NCBI RefSeq assembly: GCF_004005995.1
Contig: NZ_CP034767.1
Location: forward strand, 3,822,501-3,886,500
DNA from: Devosia sp. 1566
Lineage (GTDB): Bacteria; Pseudomonadota; Alphaproteobacteria; Rhizobiales; Devosiaceae
Length of the DNA stretch: 64,000 bases
Direction of reading: 5' to 3'
The notes beneath the pieces are model-generated. The model had not been told where the DNA came from. It worked only from the letters and a program-made list of their open reading frames with translations, and made no database searches. Of this stretch, positions 8,479-18,516 are shown piece after piece; the stretch's first letter is position 1; every line of letters starts with the position of its first letter. The translations under genes and the position numbers were made by a program.

Positions 8479-9627
8479 TCAGTGAACGGTGTCTTTCAGC
8501 CCTGGAAAGTCGATCCAGAACTTGGCACCGGCTCCGTCTTCCCGAGTTCCGAACTGAAGAGTCCCGCCTAGTTGACGGGCCAATGCCACGACGACCTTCA
8601 TGCCCAGCCCACTCGTATTCGCCGGATTGAAGTCCGCGGACAGGCGGTCACCCGAGTTGGCAACCGAAAGCCTATGCCTTCCGGGTGACGGCTCTTTGAA
8701 GCTTACCTTGATCTGACCGCCCCCGTGTTTGGTCGCATTGATGACCAGCTCGTTCAGGACCAGGCCCAGAGGTACGAGCAGGTCCGCCGCCAATGAGGCA
8801 GGCTGTACATCGACCAGAATGGGCACATCCGCGTTCAACGTACCTTGCAGCTCTGCCATGAGATTTTCAATGTAACCCTTCGCATTCACCGAACCGGCAC
8901 TCTGGTTCTTGAAGATATGCTGGTGTACCCGGGCCACCGACGCAACTCTCAGAGCCGCCACACGAAGCTGTTCGGCGGCATGCGAGCCCTCCACCTGCCT
9001 TGCCTGGAGCTGCAGCATGGATGAAACCAGCTGCAGGCTGTTCATCACGCGATGGTCGATTTCCTGCCCGAGCATGCGAGCTGTCTCGAGTGCGTCGGAA
9101 AGCTCTGCAACCGCTTTTCGTGCAGCCAGGCGCAGTTCCATCTGGTCCATGACAACCGAAGCAAGATGACGAAGCTGCTTGATCTGTTCTTCGGTGACCG
9201 GGCGTGGCTCGCGATCGATTACGCAGAGCGTGCCAAGTTTGAATCCATCTGCCGTGGTTAGCGGAACGCCTGCGTAGAACCTCAGACCGAACTCTCCGGC
9301 GACCAGTGGATTGGCCAGGGAACGAACGTCTGTCGCCGCGTTCTCGAGAACCCAGACCTGATCCTGTACGATCGCCGATGCGCATAGTCCCGGCTCTTTG
9401 CCGATCTGCTTGACACCATCAAGCCCGTGATGGGACTTGAACCAGACCCGATCCGTATCGACTAGGCTGATGATCGAGATCGGCACGTTAAACAGGCTAG
9501 CTGCAAGCGCGGTGATCCTGTCGAACGAGCCGTCCGGCGGCGTGTCGAGTATGTCGTAGCGCCTCACGGCGGCCAAGCGCGCTGCCTCGGCTTCGGCATC
9601 CGTCAAATTCGATTCTGTCGACGACAT
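8479..9627 (-). CDS. GAF-domain sensor histidine kinase (HisKA_2 type)
   Basis: The 382-residue protein begins with a linker and a GAF domain (roughly residues 25-170). Marks of this sensor type are RYDILDTPPDGSFDRITALA, FYAGVPLTT and GTLCVIDREPR. The phosphoacceptor box EIDHRVMNSLQLVSSML is of the HisKA_2 class common in Alphaproteobacteria. The ATPase domain has LVLNELVINATKHGG as N box and a SGLGMKVV glycine loop. No transmembrane segment is present, so it is a cytosolic sensor. I start at the ATG at 9627, which has GGGAAGA just upstream; two further in-frame ATGs lie at 9654 and 9672. Kinases of this class often feed the general stress response, but no phyR or ecfG gene is in the window. 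Confidence 0.88.
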   Translation of the reverse strand: MSSTESNLTDAEAEAARLAAVRRYDILDTPPDGSFDRITALAASLFNVPISIISLVDTDRVWFKSHHGLDGVKQIGKEPGLCASAIVQDQVWVLENAATDVRSLANPLVAGEFGLRFYAGVPLTTADGFKLGTLCVIDREPRPVTEEQIKQLRHLASVVMDQMELRLAARKAVAELSDALETARMLGQEIDHRVMNSLQLVSSMLQLQARQVEGSHAAEQLRVAALRVASVARVHQHIFKNQSAGSVNAKGYIENLMAELQGTLNADVPILVDVQPASLAADLLVPLGLVLNELVINATKHGGGQIKVSFKEPSPGRHRLSVANSGDRLSADFNPANTSGLGMKVVVALARQLGGTLQFGTREDGAGAKFWIDFPGLKDTVH

Positions 9628-10086
9628 CGTTCTTCCCGTAGAGGCTAAGAGCATGGTGTAACTCTCAGTCATCCGCGCCCTTGTTCAGTGGCCATTGATA
9701 TTCACAGCCTACAGCATTTCCGCTTCATCGATAGCATGCCGCTGCTGAGATATCGCTTACGTTATCCCCCCGTCAGCGATCTTGACGGTCAAATTGCCGA
9801 GCGGCAGTTTTTGGGATTTAGCGATGTCATATCGAAGGTCTGAATGGGGTCGTTGGCAGCGCCCTACCCCACTTCGTATTGGGGGTGGTAAGCCGAATGG
9901 CAGCTTTTCGGCCAGAAGGACTGACAAGCTGCCGCTCGATTATGCTCCTCATGCCTGGTTCACCAACGGGAAGAAGAAGGCCCTCTTAGATGATATCGGA
10001 TGCAACAGCGCGTCCCGATCGCAAGAGGGGCGCGGTCCCAAGTGCACGGCATGTATGGACGCATTGGCGCCGAGGGGAATACCGCG
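9628..10086. other. Gap, no supported gene
   Basis: The region holds the kinase promoter at its left and about 300 bases of sequence without recognisable coding signal. Short near-repeats of the type GCGGCAG/CTGCCGCT are visible. A 103-codon frame on the plus strand (9782-10093) has no domain marks and is not called. Confidence 0.4.
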
Positions 10087-10449
10087 TCATTGAGCGTTGT
10101 CGTAGCTGGCCCGGCTGTCGCGAATGAATTCCCGATGTTCAATGGCCCAAACAGCAAGCTGCCGTGCGGTTTGAGTCAGGGACATTCCCGCCTCGCTTAG
10201 TGAATATTGCACCTGTGGCGGCGTGGTGTTGCGGACTGCCCGATGAACCAGTCCGTCACGTTCCAAGGCCTTTAGCGTCCGGGTTAGCATCTGCTGCGAA
10301 ATTCCCGGCACCTGCCGCTTGATGCTGTTGAAGCGTTCCGGCCTGCGGCTTAGCAGCACCACAATCTGAACTGTCCACTTGTCACCAATCCGTGCGAGCA
10401 CGTCCCCAACGCCGGCGCAGTTCGGAAGTTCGTCGAGCACATCAGTCAT
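10087..10449 (-). CDS. HxlR-family transcriptional regulator
   Basis: The 120-residue winged-helix protein shows the HxlR pattern: a cysteine near the N-terminus (ELPNCAGVGDVL), IGDKWTVQIVVLLSRRPERFNSIKR, then GISQQMLTRTLKALERDGLVHR and YSLSEAGMSL. HxlR proteins commonly sense reactive electrophiles or oxidants and control a neighbouring enzyme. I use the ATG at 10449; a GTG 54 bases upstream would add residues not typical of the family. It is divergent from the alpha/beta hydrolase at 10574, which is its probable target, with about 125 bases between them. Confidence 0.88.
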   Translation of the reverse strand: MTDVLDELPNCAGVGDVLARIGDKWTVQIVVLLSRRPERFNSIKRQVPGISQQMLTRTLKALERDGLVHRAVRNTTPPQVQYSLSEAGMSLTQTARQLAVWAIEHREFIRDSRASYDNAQ

Positions 10450-10573
10450 AGCTGTAAGACCTGTCACAAGAAAATGCGTTCTCGGAGCAGCATAAGAAGT
10501 CACATATCCTTAGCAAGTCTAGAAATTAGACCTGACGCTCACGGATTGCAGGTCGAGGTAAAAGGAAGTTTGG

Positions 10574-11515
10574 ATGATTGGCATTTCGACCCCCCGTGAA
10601 GCCAACATGGATGCGCCAATGCCTGTAGCGTCGGTCCGGGCACTGCGGTTGCAGTCTCCCGGCCGAGGTGAGGACCTGCAGTTGCGTGTGTCTGCACCGG
10701 TTGTCGGTAGTGACTTGCCTGTGATCCTGTTTTCACATGGCTTTGGGTCGTCCATGGACGCCTATGGGCCTCTGGCGCACTATTGGGCGGCACATGGCTT
10801 TGTCGTAATTCAGCCGACCTACCTCGATTCACGACGGCTCGGCCTGGCACTTGATGATGAACGGCGGCACTCGATCTGGCGCATCCGTGTGCAAGACGCG
10901 AAGCGCATCCTCGACCATCTCGACCAGATCGAGCGAGGGTTGCCCGGCCTTGCCGGAAGGGTCAACCGCGACAATGTTGCGGCTGCAGGCCATTCTTTTG
11001 GTGGCCAGACAACGAGCATGCTGCTTGGCGCCCGCATGTTGGCGGGCGGTCTCGACGAGGCCATGTTTGATCCCCGGATCAAGGCGGGCGTCCTGTTGGC
11101 ATCAGCAGGCAAGGGCGGAGATGATCTAAGCGAAATTGGGCGAGCCATCACGCCTTACCTCCACACCAGCTTTGACCACATGATCACGCCAACGCTCGTC
11201 GTCGCAGGTGATGCGGATCATTCCCCATTGACAACCCGGGGGCCTGATTGGTTCTACGAACCTTATCAGCTTGCCCCGGGGAGTAAGACACTTCTCAACG
11301 TTTTCGGCGGCGAGCATATGCTGGGCGGCATCTCCGGCTACGCGGTTACCGAAACTACTGACGAATGCCCGGAACGCGTGGCCTTCATCCAGAAGGTCAC
11401 CCTGGCCTATCTGCGCCAGCAATTGCTGGGCGACGAGGAGGCGTGGTCCAGCGTCCGCGCAGCTCTTAGTTACGACCCCGTACCCAAAGGCAGTCTTACG
11501 ACCAAGTTGAGTTGA
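10574..11515 (+). CDS. Alpha/beta hydrolase (dienelactone hydrolase/chlorophyllase-like)
   Basis: This 313-residue hydrolase has the oxyanion-hole segment LPVILFSHGFGSS and the nucleophile elbow AAAGHSFGGQT, with serine in G-H-S-F-G. An aspartate in VVAGDADHSP and a late histidine in FGGEHMLGG would complete the triad. There is no signal peptide, so it should be cytoplasmic. AAGGAAG precedes the ATG by six bases. Family members hydrolyse lactones or esters; the substrate cannot be told. Its divergent neighbour is an HxlR regulator, in keeping with inducible detoxification. Confidence 0.85.
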   Translation: MIGISTPREANMDAPMPVASVRALRLQSPGRGEDLQLRVSAPVVGSDLPVILFSHGFGSSMDAYGPLAHYWAAHGFVVIQPTYLDSRRLGLALDDERRHSIWRIRVQDAKRILDHLDQIERGLPGLAGRVNRDNVAAAGHSFGGQTTSMLLGARMLAGGLDEAMFDPRIKAGVLLASAGKGGDDLSEIGRAITPYLHTSFDHMITPTLVVAGDADHSPLTTRGPDWFYEPYQLAPGSKTLLNVFGGEHMLGGISGYAVTETTDECPERVAFIQKVTLAYLRQQLLGDEEAWSSVRAALSYDPVPKGSLTTKLS

Positions 11516-11581
11516 TGAGCAACTAAGCGGAGCGCGGTACGTCCCCATGCCTCCACAAAGGTGCTCTCCTCAGCAATGCGG

Positions 11582-11613
11582 CAGCTTGTGGCCGAGCGTG
11601 CGGCCACAAGCTG
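11582..11613. repeat. Perfect 13-bp inverted repeat (hairpin)
   Basis: CAGCTTGTGGCCG (11582-11594) and CGGCCACAAGCTG (11601-11613) are exact complements with a 6-base loop. It lies 66 bases after the hydrolase stop and lacks a T-run. It may be a terminator-like or RNA-stabilising hairpin, or a protein-binding palindrome. The rest of the 11516-11792 interval shows no gene. Confidence 0.55.
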
Positions 11614-11792
11614 AGTGCCGCTAGCCAAATGGTCGGCAGCCGTCCATGAGCTCCGCAGCGGACAGGCCTCCGCCGGTAGCACATTGTCAAGACGGCCGGG
11701 CAGGACGTCGCACATTTTGCATCAGCACACCCAGCATTTCACCTAGCCAGCATGCAGGGAGGGATGTCCCCCGCATGCTGACGTAGCCGGAC

Positions 11793-12101
11793 CTAATGAG
11801 AGATGCTCGCCGGAGCACTGTTCCGGGTCCCCACGGCCGCCGGAGGACTGAGAGGCTGAAGTGTATCCTTGTCGAGTAGGAGGAAAGAGCCCTGTCCATC
11901 GGCGCCGCGCAGGTCAACCCGGATGGCTTCGCCCCATTGCTCCACCGCGTCAGCATCAATGCCTCGCTGAGCAAGGCTCGTGATAACGCTGGACGCAGAG
12001 CGTCCATGGACTTCCTGCTCCTCTTCCGTCAACGACTGCGCGGCAAATGCACTCACAGGTAGCAGGGCCACTGCAGCTGCAAGGAGAGCTGTCATCACCA
12101 T
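11793..12101 (-). CDS. Small secreted protein, PepSY-like
   Basis: The 102-residue product starts with a clear signal peptide (MVMTALLAAAVALLPVSAFA, cleavage likely after AFA). About 80 residues follow with a helix (SSVITSLAQRGIDADAVEQW) and strands (IRVDLRGADG, GSFLLLDKDTLQPL), resembling the small PepSY fold. It is therefore probably periplasmic. AAGGAGG lies eight bases before the ATG at 12101 and fixes the start. The longer in-frame opening (to 12233) is not part of this protein; it is a copy of the start of an aldo-keto reductase gene. Confidence 0.65.
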   Translation of the reverse strand: MVMTALLAAAVALLPVSAFAAQSLTEEEQEVHGRSASSVITSLAQRGIDADAVEQWGEAIRVDLRGADGQGSFLLLDKDTLQPLSPPAAVGTRNSAPASISH

Positions 12102-12134
12102 GACTACGCCTCCTTCCTTGACCGCCGCGGCCCT

Positions 12135-12345
12135 CCGCGCGCGGGATTGCGCATAGGCTACGGAGGCGCTCAAGGCGACGCACTCGATTGCCGAAATCTC
12201 TGGATCATTCGTACCAAGTCTAAGCTTTTGCATGACAATTCCTTCTGTCTTGAAGGCTTCATACCTAGGACTTTGGTGTCATCGGTGCGTGCCGAAAACT
12301 CCTGGATGCCTGCCTATTCCTCTTGATGCGATGCGCAGACCCGGC
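12135..12345 (-). repeat. Degenerate second copy of the AKR 5' end and promoter
   Basis: On the minus strand the frame from 12233 reads MQKLRLGTNDPEISAI and then SASVAYA. It parallels [16 protein letters not shown] and GVSIAYG of the aldo-keto reductase starting at 14503. Upstream bases also match: CATGACAATTCCTTC, a CTAGGxCxTTGG segment, GTGCGTGCCGAAAACT and CATTCCTC-like sequence recur in the same order in both places. The copy ends after about 30 codons and then runs into the secreted-protein gene. It is a relic of a duplication with its promoter. Confidence 0.75.
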
Positions 12346-12803
12346 CACAGGAATCGAGCTGGGAATGCTGGGATGAGAGCTCTCGGTAAGGTGAGCACGG
12401 CTCTAACGAACGCCGTTGACCGCATGGTCCGCCTTATAAGGTCACATGATCTACGCCCTGCCGCGCCAGCACGCTGCGCTCGATCAGGCATACAACCGAG
12501 CAATTGGTTTGAGCTAACAGAGAGTGGGCAGTTCCGGTACCAACCGTTCTGGGAGCATCCGATTGGCTGCGGCAACACAGTGCCGCTGAGTGCAGGCGTC
12601 AAGGAGCGGTTCAGCTTCGGATCGGCTCCTTCGGCTTACCAACGAGATGGCACTTATTGAGTTTGGGACCGCTCGCGCTCCGAGAGCGTCCGGATCGTTC
12701 GTCCATTCCTCGTCATCTCTTGGCGGCACATCTGCTCGGAGGCGAACATGTGATCGCCCCCAAATCCGCGGTCGCTTGCAGTGTTCGGGATCCGCTTGAT
12801 GGA
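12346..12803. other. Gap, no supported gene
   Basis: The frames in this interval are short and lack domain marks. Nothing beyond the promoter-copy relic at its left edge was recognised. Confidence 0.4.
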
Positions 12804-13253
12804 TTAAACCATTCGCGAGGCAGGAGCCCCAAACTGCTCGTTTAACGCCCTGACATCGTATTGAACCCACTCTTCGGCGAGCCGGCCATTATCTTCGAAT
12901 CTGAAGTGATTCATGACCTCCCAACGAATTTCTCGGCCGTTGGGCTTCAAGGGGCCGCCCGGAGCTGCTGTGAAAACAAAATCGAACTTGCCGGAGAAAA
13001 CAGTGCGAGCAGCGAGATAATTGCCTTCGGCAATGATTGCTGCTCGTTCCACCTTCATCCCCGACAAAGCGGCACGAAGCGAGGCGAAATAGGCTTTCAG
13101 CTCGGGGTAAGTGAGATCGCCGCCCGGTCCGTGGAAAATGAAGTCTGGGCTGAAATATGCATCGAGAGCAGCATTGTTTTCTCGGGCGATCGCCTTCTCG
13201 CCAATACGGATCAGTGGCTCTGCGAGCGGGTTGGTGGACATCGGCACAGGCAT
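12804..13253 (-). CDS. NTF2-like / SnoaL-like protein
   Basis: The 149-residue protein has the cone-shaped NTF2 fold pattern. It has a first helix pair (PLIRIGEKAIARENNAAL), then YFSPDFIFHGPGG, a helix (PELKAYFASLRAAL) and four strands ending with VMNHFRFEDNGRLAEEWVQYD. Related proteins act as isomerases, cyclases or simple binding proteins; catalytic residues cannot be assigned here. AGGAGA lies upstream of the ATG at 13253; a second ATG at 13241 is possible. It stands alone on this strand between a gap and the AKR gene, which is read in the same direction about 280 bases further up. Confidence 0.75.
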   Translation of the reverse strand: MPVPMSTNPLAEPLIRIGEKAIARENNAALDAYFSPDFIFHGPGGDLTYPELKAYFASLRAALSGMKVERAAIIAEGNYLAARTVFSGKFDFVFTAAPGGPLKPNGREIRWEVMNHFRFEDNGRLAEEWVQYDVRALNEQFGAPASRMV

Positions 13254-13537
13254 AAAGGTCTCCTAATCTGCTGATGGGCTTCTCATGATCGCACTGATCA
13301 ATCGTGGTGGCTGGGCACTGCTGCGGTATGACGAGACAGCGACCGAGAAAGCCGCTGTTCCGCTGCAAACACTTTGAGCTTACAGCCCCGAATGGGCGCT
13401 GAAATGAGCAAGCGCCCATGGGCACCAGGCGCGTCACGCTTGTAGACATTCGGAAATAGGTGGCTAAGCCGACGCGGATTGCTCTGCGGGATCGATTGGC
13501 ATCCCTTTGGTGATCAAGCCACCAAAAGGACGAGTCT

Positions 13538-14612
<1,075 letters not shown>

Positions 14613-14636
14613 GCTTGCCGGGACTAGTATCGCGAG

Positions 14637-15515
14637 ATGAGCACCACCACAGACTTGAAGCGCCTGATCCGGCCATATGCCTTGCAGCCAAAGACGGTGA
14701 CGTCGTTCACGCGGCTCGAGATCATGCGGCTGGATCATCCGACGGCGCTGCAGCCGGTGATTTACGAGCCGGCTGTTTGTCTCGTGCTGCAGGGTGCCAA
14801 ACGCGCCGTCATCGGCGAAAAAGTCTTGGCTTATGGCGAAGGCGATTACTTCATCGCCGCGGCCGAGGTAGCAGCGCTTGGCCGGATTTCAGCAGCGACC
14901 AAGGATGAGCCTTATCTGGCTCTCACCCTGCTGCTTGAGCCCCAGGTGATCGCCGGCGTGCTGCTGAACTTGCCGAAAGGGATCGAGCCCCCGGTCTCGT
15001 CCGGGTTCTACACCAGTACGGCAGACAGCAAGCTGCTCGATGCCTGGCTGCGGCTGGTGAGTGTGCTCGAGCGACCCGACGAGGCCGCAGTGCTGGCCCC
15101 CATGATCGAGCGGGAAATCCTGTTCCGGCTGCTGCAGGGCCCGAGTGGCGTCCTGCTGCGCCAGATTGCCGGGAGCGACAACCGGCTATCCAGCATCCGC
15201 AAGGCCATGGCCTGGCTGCGCGAACACTACGCTGAGCCGGTCAGGGTCGAGCGACTGGCCGCCATTGCCGGAATGAGCCCGTCCGTCTTCCACAAGCATT
15301 TCAAGGATGTGACGGCGCTGTCCCCCATTCAGTACCAAAAGCAGATTCGGCTGCACGAGGCGCGGCGGCGACTGTCGCAGGCACCGGTGGACGCAGCCGG
15401 TGTGGCCTTCTCCATTGGCTATGAAAGCGCCTCCCAGTTCAGCCGAGAATACAAACGCTTGTTCGGTGCCTCACCGGTGCAAGATGCCAAACAATTGCAG
15501 AGTCTAATCGGTTAG
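14637..15515 (+). CDS. AraC-family transcriptional regulator
   Basis: The 292-residue protein has an N-terminal AraC_N ligand-binding cupin (PVIYEPAVCLVLQGAKRAVIG, then GEGDYFIAA). A C-terminal double helix-turn-helix follows (MAWLREHYAEPVRVERLAAIAGMSPSVFHKHFK and IGYESASQFSREYKRLFGASP). Members with this N-terminal domain usually switch on a divergent aldo-keto reductase or alcohol dehydrogenase gene, matching the AKR at 13538-14503. The start has only a weak ribosome binding site. Its end faces the MFS gene, which is read from the other side. Confidence 0.9.
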   Translation: MSTTTDLKRLIRPYALQPKTVTSFTRLEIMRLDHPTALQPVIYEPAVCLVLQGAKRAVIGEKVLAYGEGDYFIAAAEVAALGRISAATKDEPYLALTLLLEPQVIAGVLLNLPKGIEPPVSSGFYTSTADSKLLDAWLRLVSVLERPDEAAVLAPMIEREILFRLLQGPSGVLLRQIAGSDNRLSSIRKAMAWLREHYAEPVRVERLAAIAGMSPSVFHKHFKDVTALSPIQYQKQIRLHEARRRLSQAPVDAAGVAFSIGYESASQFSREYKRLFGASPVQDAKQLQSLIG

Positions 15516-15568
15516 GAAGTCGTTGGTTCGCCATCAAATCCTCTAGTCAGCCCGTTAATACCCTCCAA

Positions 15569-16771
15569 TTACCGGCCATCAGAGGGGTCAGAGGTCTTGT
15601 CGCCGCGCGATCCGGCAAAGAAAGTCAGGGCGGCCGCGAGCGCAAGCAAACTCCCCGCAATAAAGGCGCTGTTGATACCGTTGCCATCTACAAGAACGCC
15701 GCCAGTGAATGCGCCTAGGGCCAGAGCAACTTGGAACACAGTAACCATCATCGCCGAGCCAATCTCGAAACGCTCTGGCGCGGCCGCATAGAGCCAAAGT
15801 TGCACGCCTAATGGTACACCGCCAAATGCGAGACCCCACAGCGTTACAAATGCGATGGCGGCCAAACTGTGGCCGCCAAAAAGCATAGCCAGGAACAGGG
15901 CGACAGACAGCAACAGCATGACGCCCGCAAACCCCACGCGCAAACTCTGATCCAGCGCCTTTTCAGCTGCGAAAGTGCCCAGCAGTCCGGCCACACCATA
16001 TGCCGCAAGGACGCCGCTGAGCATTGACGGGCTCAGGGCTACAACCTGCTTCAAGAACGGCTCAAGGTAGGTGTAGGCTGCAAAATGTCCGGTAACGATC
16101 AAGGCCGTCGCCAGCAACCCGATGCGCGCCTGGCGCACCGCAAACAGGGCGAAGATGTCACCTACCCTCACCACCCGGGTTGCTGGAAGCTTGGGCAGGA
16201 GCAAGGCCTGGCCGATTAGGGCGGCAACCGATAATACCGCCGTCGCCAGGAACGCCGAGCGCCACCCCGCCCATTCACCAATCAGCGCGCCGGCGGGAAC
16301 ACCGGCCACTGTCGCGACCGAGATGGAGGCAATGATAATTGCCGTCGCACGTCCGCCGGCGGACTCCGTGACAAGCCGCCTCCCGATCGCCGCTGAAAAG
16401 GTCCAAAACCCTCCAATACATAGCCCCAACAACACGCGGCCCAGCAGCATGACACCGAAAGACGGCGCTAAGACTGCCACCACGTTGCTCAGAACAATCA
16501 GCGCGGTCAGCACCACAACAAAGATCCGGCGATCGATTGATCCTGCGGCAACTGTTAACACCGGGGCGGCAATTGCCGCCGCGATGCCGGGAACGGTCAC
16601 CATCAAACCGGCAGATCCCTCGGAAACCCCCATGTCCGCCGCGATGGCGCTCAACAGGCCAATAGGCAGGAACTCCGTCGTCACCATAGCAAATGCGCCG
16701 ATAGCGATAGAGGCAACAGCAAGCCAGGGGCGAATTGATGGGTGATGCCCCATCGTGCTCGAGCTTGTCAT
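15569..16771 (-). CDS. MFS transporter (DHA1-type drug/sugar efflux)
   Basis: The 400-residue protein has twelve hydrophobic segments. It starts with SIAIGAFAMVTTEFLPIGLLSAIA, the DHA1 opening seen in AraJ/YdhP-like exporters, and has LLGRVLLGLCIGGFW in the fourth helix and AGVPAGALIGEWAGWR in the motif C region. Such carriers expel small molecules with protons. It starts four bases after the stop of the alcohol dehydrogenase gene on the same strand, so the two are translated from one message. The exporter may deal with the product or substrate of that enzyme. It ends in a short polar tail (SRGDKTSDPSDGR). Confidence 0.9.
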   Translation of the reverse strand: MTSSSTMGHHPSIRPWLAVASIAIGAFAMVTTEFLPIGLLSAIAADMGVSEGSAGLMVTVPGIAAAIAAPVLTVAAGSIDRRIFVVVLTALIVLSNVVAVLAPSFGVMLLGRVLLGLCIGGFWTFSAAIGRRLVTESAGGRATAIIIASISVATVAGVPAGALIGEWAGWRSAFLATAVLSVAALIGQALLLPKLPATRVVRVGDIFALFAVRQARIGLLATALIVTGHFAAYTYLEPFLKQVVALSPSMLSGVLAAYGVAGLLGTFAAEKALDQSLRVGFAGVMLLLSVALFLAMLFGGHSLAAIAFVTLWGLAFGGVPLGVQLWLYAAAPERFEIGSAMMVTVFQVALALGAFTGGVLVDGNGINSAFIAGSLLALAAALTFFAGSRGDKTSDPSDGR

Positions 16772-16775
16772 CGGA

Positions 16776-17813
16776 TCAATGCCCCCCAGAAACGTTGTGC
16801 TTGGAAGTCAGCAGCACCGTGCCGAGCTTGCCCGAGCGTTCAGCTTCGCTGACAGCTAAGCCCACCTGGGCGAGATCATACTCAGCTGCGACTCTGAACA
16901 AGCCGGGGGCGCTCCGCGCCAATTCCAGTGCGATGGCCAGGTCGGAAGCGCGCACTTCGTCGGGCAAATTGCTCCATCGTCCAACGGAAACGCCGGTGAT
17001 TGTTATGCCCCCTGCGGAGAAGGCAAGCGCAGGCACACGGATCGGCTCCCCGGAAAGGTCGCCATAGGAAATGACCGTGCCGCCATCCATGCCCGAAATG
17101 ACTGTGCTCAAAACGTCTCCGCCGACAGGATCAAGTACCATGCGGATGGGCCGGCGATCAGCGATTGTGCGCAGCTCTTCCTGCCATTCTGGATTTTCGG
17201 TGCTCGCCATTGGCATACCAGCGAAGTCGCCTTCGACCGCTGCCATGCTGATGTGGGAGCGGACCAAGCCGACAGGAAAGTAGCCCTTGTTCAGCAAAAG
17301 AGAGGCGGTAAGCTTTGCGACTTGAGATCTGGCGGCTGTCAGAACAACTGCGTCGCCTTGCTTAAGGCCAGTTTCCTCGGCAGCGCGCACGATCATGGCT
17401 GCAGTCAGCGGATTAACATGCAGCTGGGCGGCCGTCTCCGCAGCGATGTCGTCTGGGACCAGCGTAACAAAGCGGGCGGGAACCAAGACCTTCTCGCTCC
17501 AGGCGCCGCGCGCCGGAAAAAAGGCGACTCGCGCACCTGGCACAAGGCCGCTGGACGGGCTCACCTCCGGACCAATCGCCTCGATGGTTCCGGTCCCCTC
17601 AAAGCCAATCTGCGCGCCGTCCGGTCCAACCGGCGTTATGTTGCCGCGTGACCGGTACAGCCCCCGAACGCCAATTAGATCTCCCGGACGAACGGGACGA
17701 TGCGTAGCTCGAACCAGGACTTCTCCATTTCCTGGTTCACGTAATTCTGGCCTTTCCGTTAGTTGCAGCACGTCGGCCGGATCGCCATAGCGGTAGTAGA
17801 TGATGCTTTGCAT
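16776..17813 (-). CDS. Zinc-type alcohol dehydrogenase / quinone oxidoreductase family protein
   Basis: The 345-residue medium-chain reductase has an N-terminal GroES-like domain (RPVRPGDLIGVRG, GFEGTGTIEAIG) and a C-terminal Rossmann domain. The cysteines that bind catalytic or structural zinc are not present, so it is of the zinc-free quinone/enoyl reductase type. The usual G-x-G-x-x-G is altered: it reads GDAVVLTAARSQVAKL. DPVGGDVLS follows in the place of the common NAD(P)-binding loop. I start at the ATG at 17813, which has TGAGG seven bases upstream; the longer in-frame opening to 18116 adds 101 residues with no family match. It is the first gene of an operon with the MFS exporter. Confidence 0.85.
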   Translation of the reverse strand: MQSIIYYRYGDPADVLQLTERPELREPGNGEVLVRATHRPVRPGDLIGVRGLYRSRGNITPVGPDGAQIGFEGTGTIEAIGPEVSPSSGLVPGARVAFFPARGAWSEKVLVPARFVTLVPDDIAAETAAQLHVNPLTAAMIVRAAEETGLKQGDAVVLTAARSQVAKLTASLLLNKGYFPVGLVRSHISMAAVEGDFAGMPMASTENPEWQEELRTIADRRPIRMVLDPVGGDVLSTVISGMDGGTVISYGDLSGEPIRVPALAFSAGGITITGVSVGRWSNLPDEVRASDLAIALELARSAPGLFRVAAEYDLAQVGLAVSEAERSGKLGTVLLTSKHNVSGGH

Positions 17814-18042
17814 GATATGCCTCAGCGCAATGATGGAATGCCAGTAAGAAGCTTGGTGACAAAGGTGGGGGTTGGTCGGGCGCCGCGAAGTGTCTGCCTC
17901 GACGACTTCGTTCCAGTAGATCAGCCTGGAATAGGTACGATTGCCCCCAGAGCCTGAGCGGCTGGTACACTTTTCTAGGACAGACGCTGAGTGCCGCCGG
18001 AAGGTCCAGCATCTGCCTGCAAGGGCGCCGGCAATGCCGGGG

Positions 18043-18516
18043 TCAATTGTTGGCGGGAGCGGCGGGTTCTTTCGTTCTGCGGACGGTGTCGCCCCAATGG
18101 AACCTCGCCCGGTCACTGCTGGTGAAGTCCGGGTCTACGTAGACATGGACGCGCTTGATAAGCAGGTCATCGAACACGAACACGTTGCAGAAGCGGCCTT
18201 CTGAGCGCTCCGGGTTCGGCCAAACCTTCCCATCCTTCGTTGTGCCTCCCTCGTAACCTTCCACAACGACGTAATCGCCACTGGTGATGAAGTTCAGGCG
18301 ATCGAAGTCATGTTTGATAGTCGCAATCTCGGTCATGAGACCCGCGGCACTTTCCGCGACAGCAGCCTTGCCGTAGCCCACGCCAAACTTGGGAAAATAG
18401 AGCTGAACGTCGTCGCTCATCAGGTCGAGAACTGCGGGATCGCCGGCGTCCACCCTCCGGAAGTACTCAGTTGCTACTTCGATGCGTTGGGCGGTCAGTG
18501 CATCAGGCTGGTTCAT
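18043..18516 (-). CDS. Nuclear transport factor 2 family protein (SnoaL-like)
   Basis: The 157-residue protein opens with a long helix (TAQRIEVATEYFRRVDAGD). It continues with LDLMSDDVQLYFPKFGVGYGKAAV and ends with four strands including FCNVFVFDDLLIKRVHVYVDPDF. This is the NTF2/SnoaL-like_2 pattern, used by isomerases, hydrolases and small-molecule-binding proteins. Of several possible starts I take the ATG at 18516 with GGGAA upstream. It lies upstream of the ADH-MFS pair on the same strand but 229 bases away, so it is not clearly in that operon. Confidence 0.75.
   Translation of the reverse strand: MNQPDALTAQRIEVATEYFRRVDAGDPAVLDLMSDDVQLYFPKFGVGYGKAAVAESAAGLMTEIATIKHDFDRLNFITSGDYVVVEGYEGGTTKDGKVWPNPERSEGRFCNVFVFDDLLIKRVHVYVDPDFTSSDRARFHWGDTVRRTKEPAAPANN

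Noticed and set aside
9782..10093. 103-codon plus-strand frame
   Set aside because: No domain marks and an unusual amino-acid mix; it overlaps the end of the HxlR gene.
17814..18116. 101-residue N-terminal extension of the alcohol dehydrogenase
   Set aside because: The family starts at MQSIIYYRYG, a ribosome binding site precedes that ATG, and the extension has no domain.
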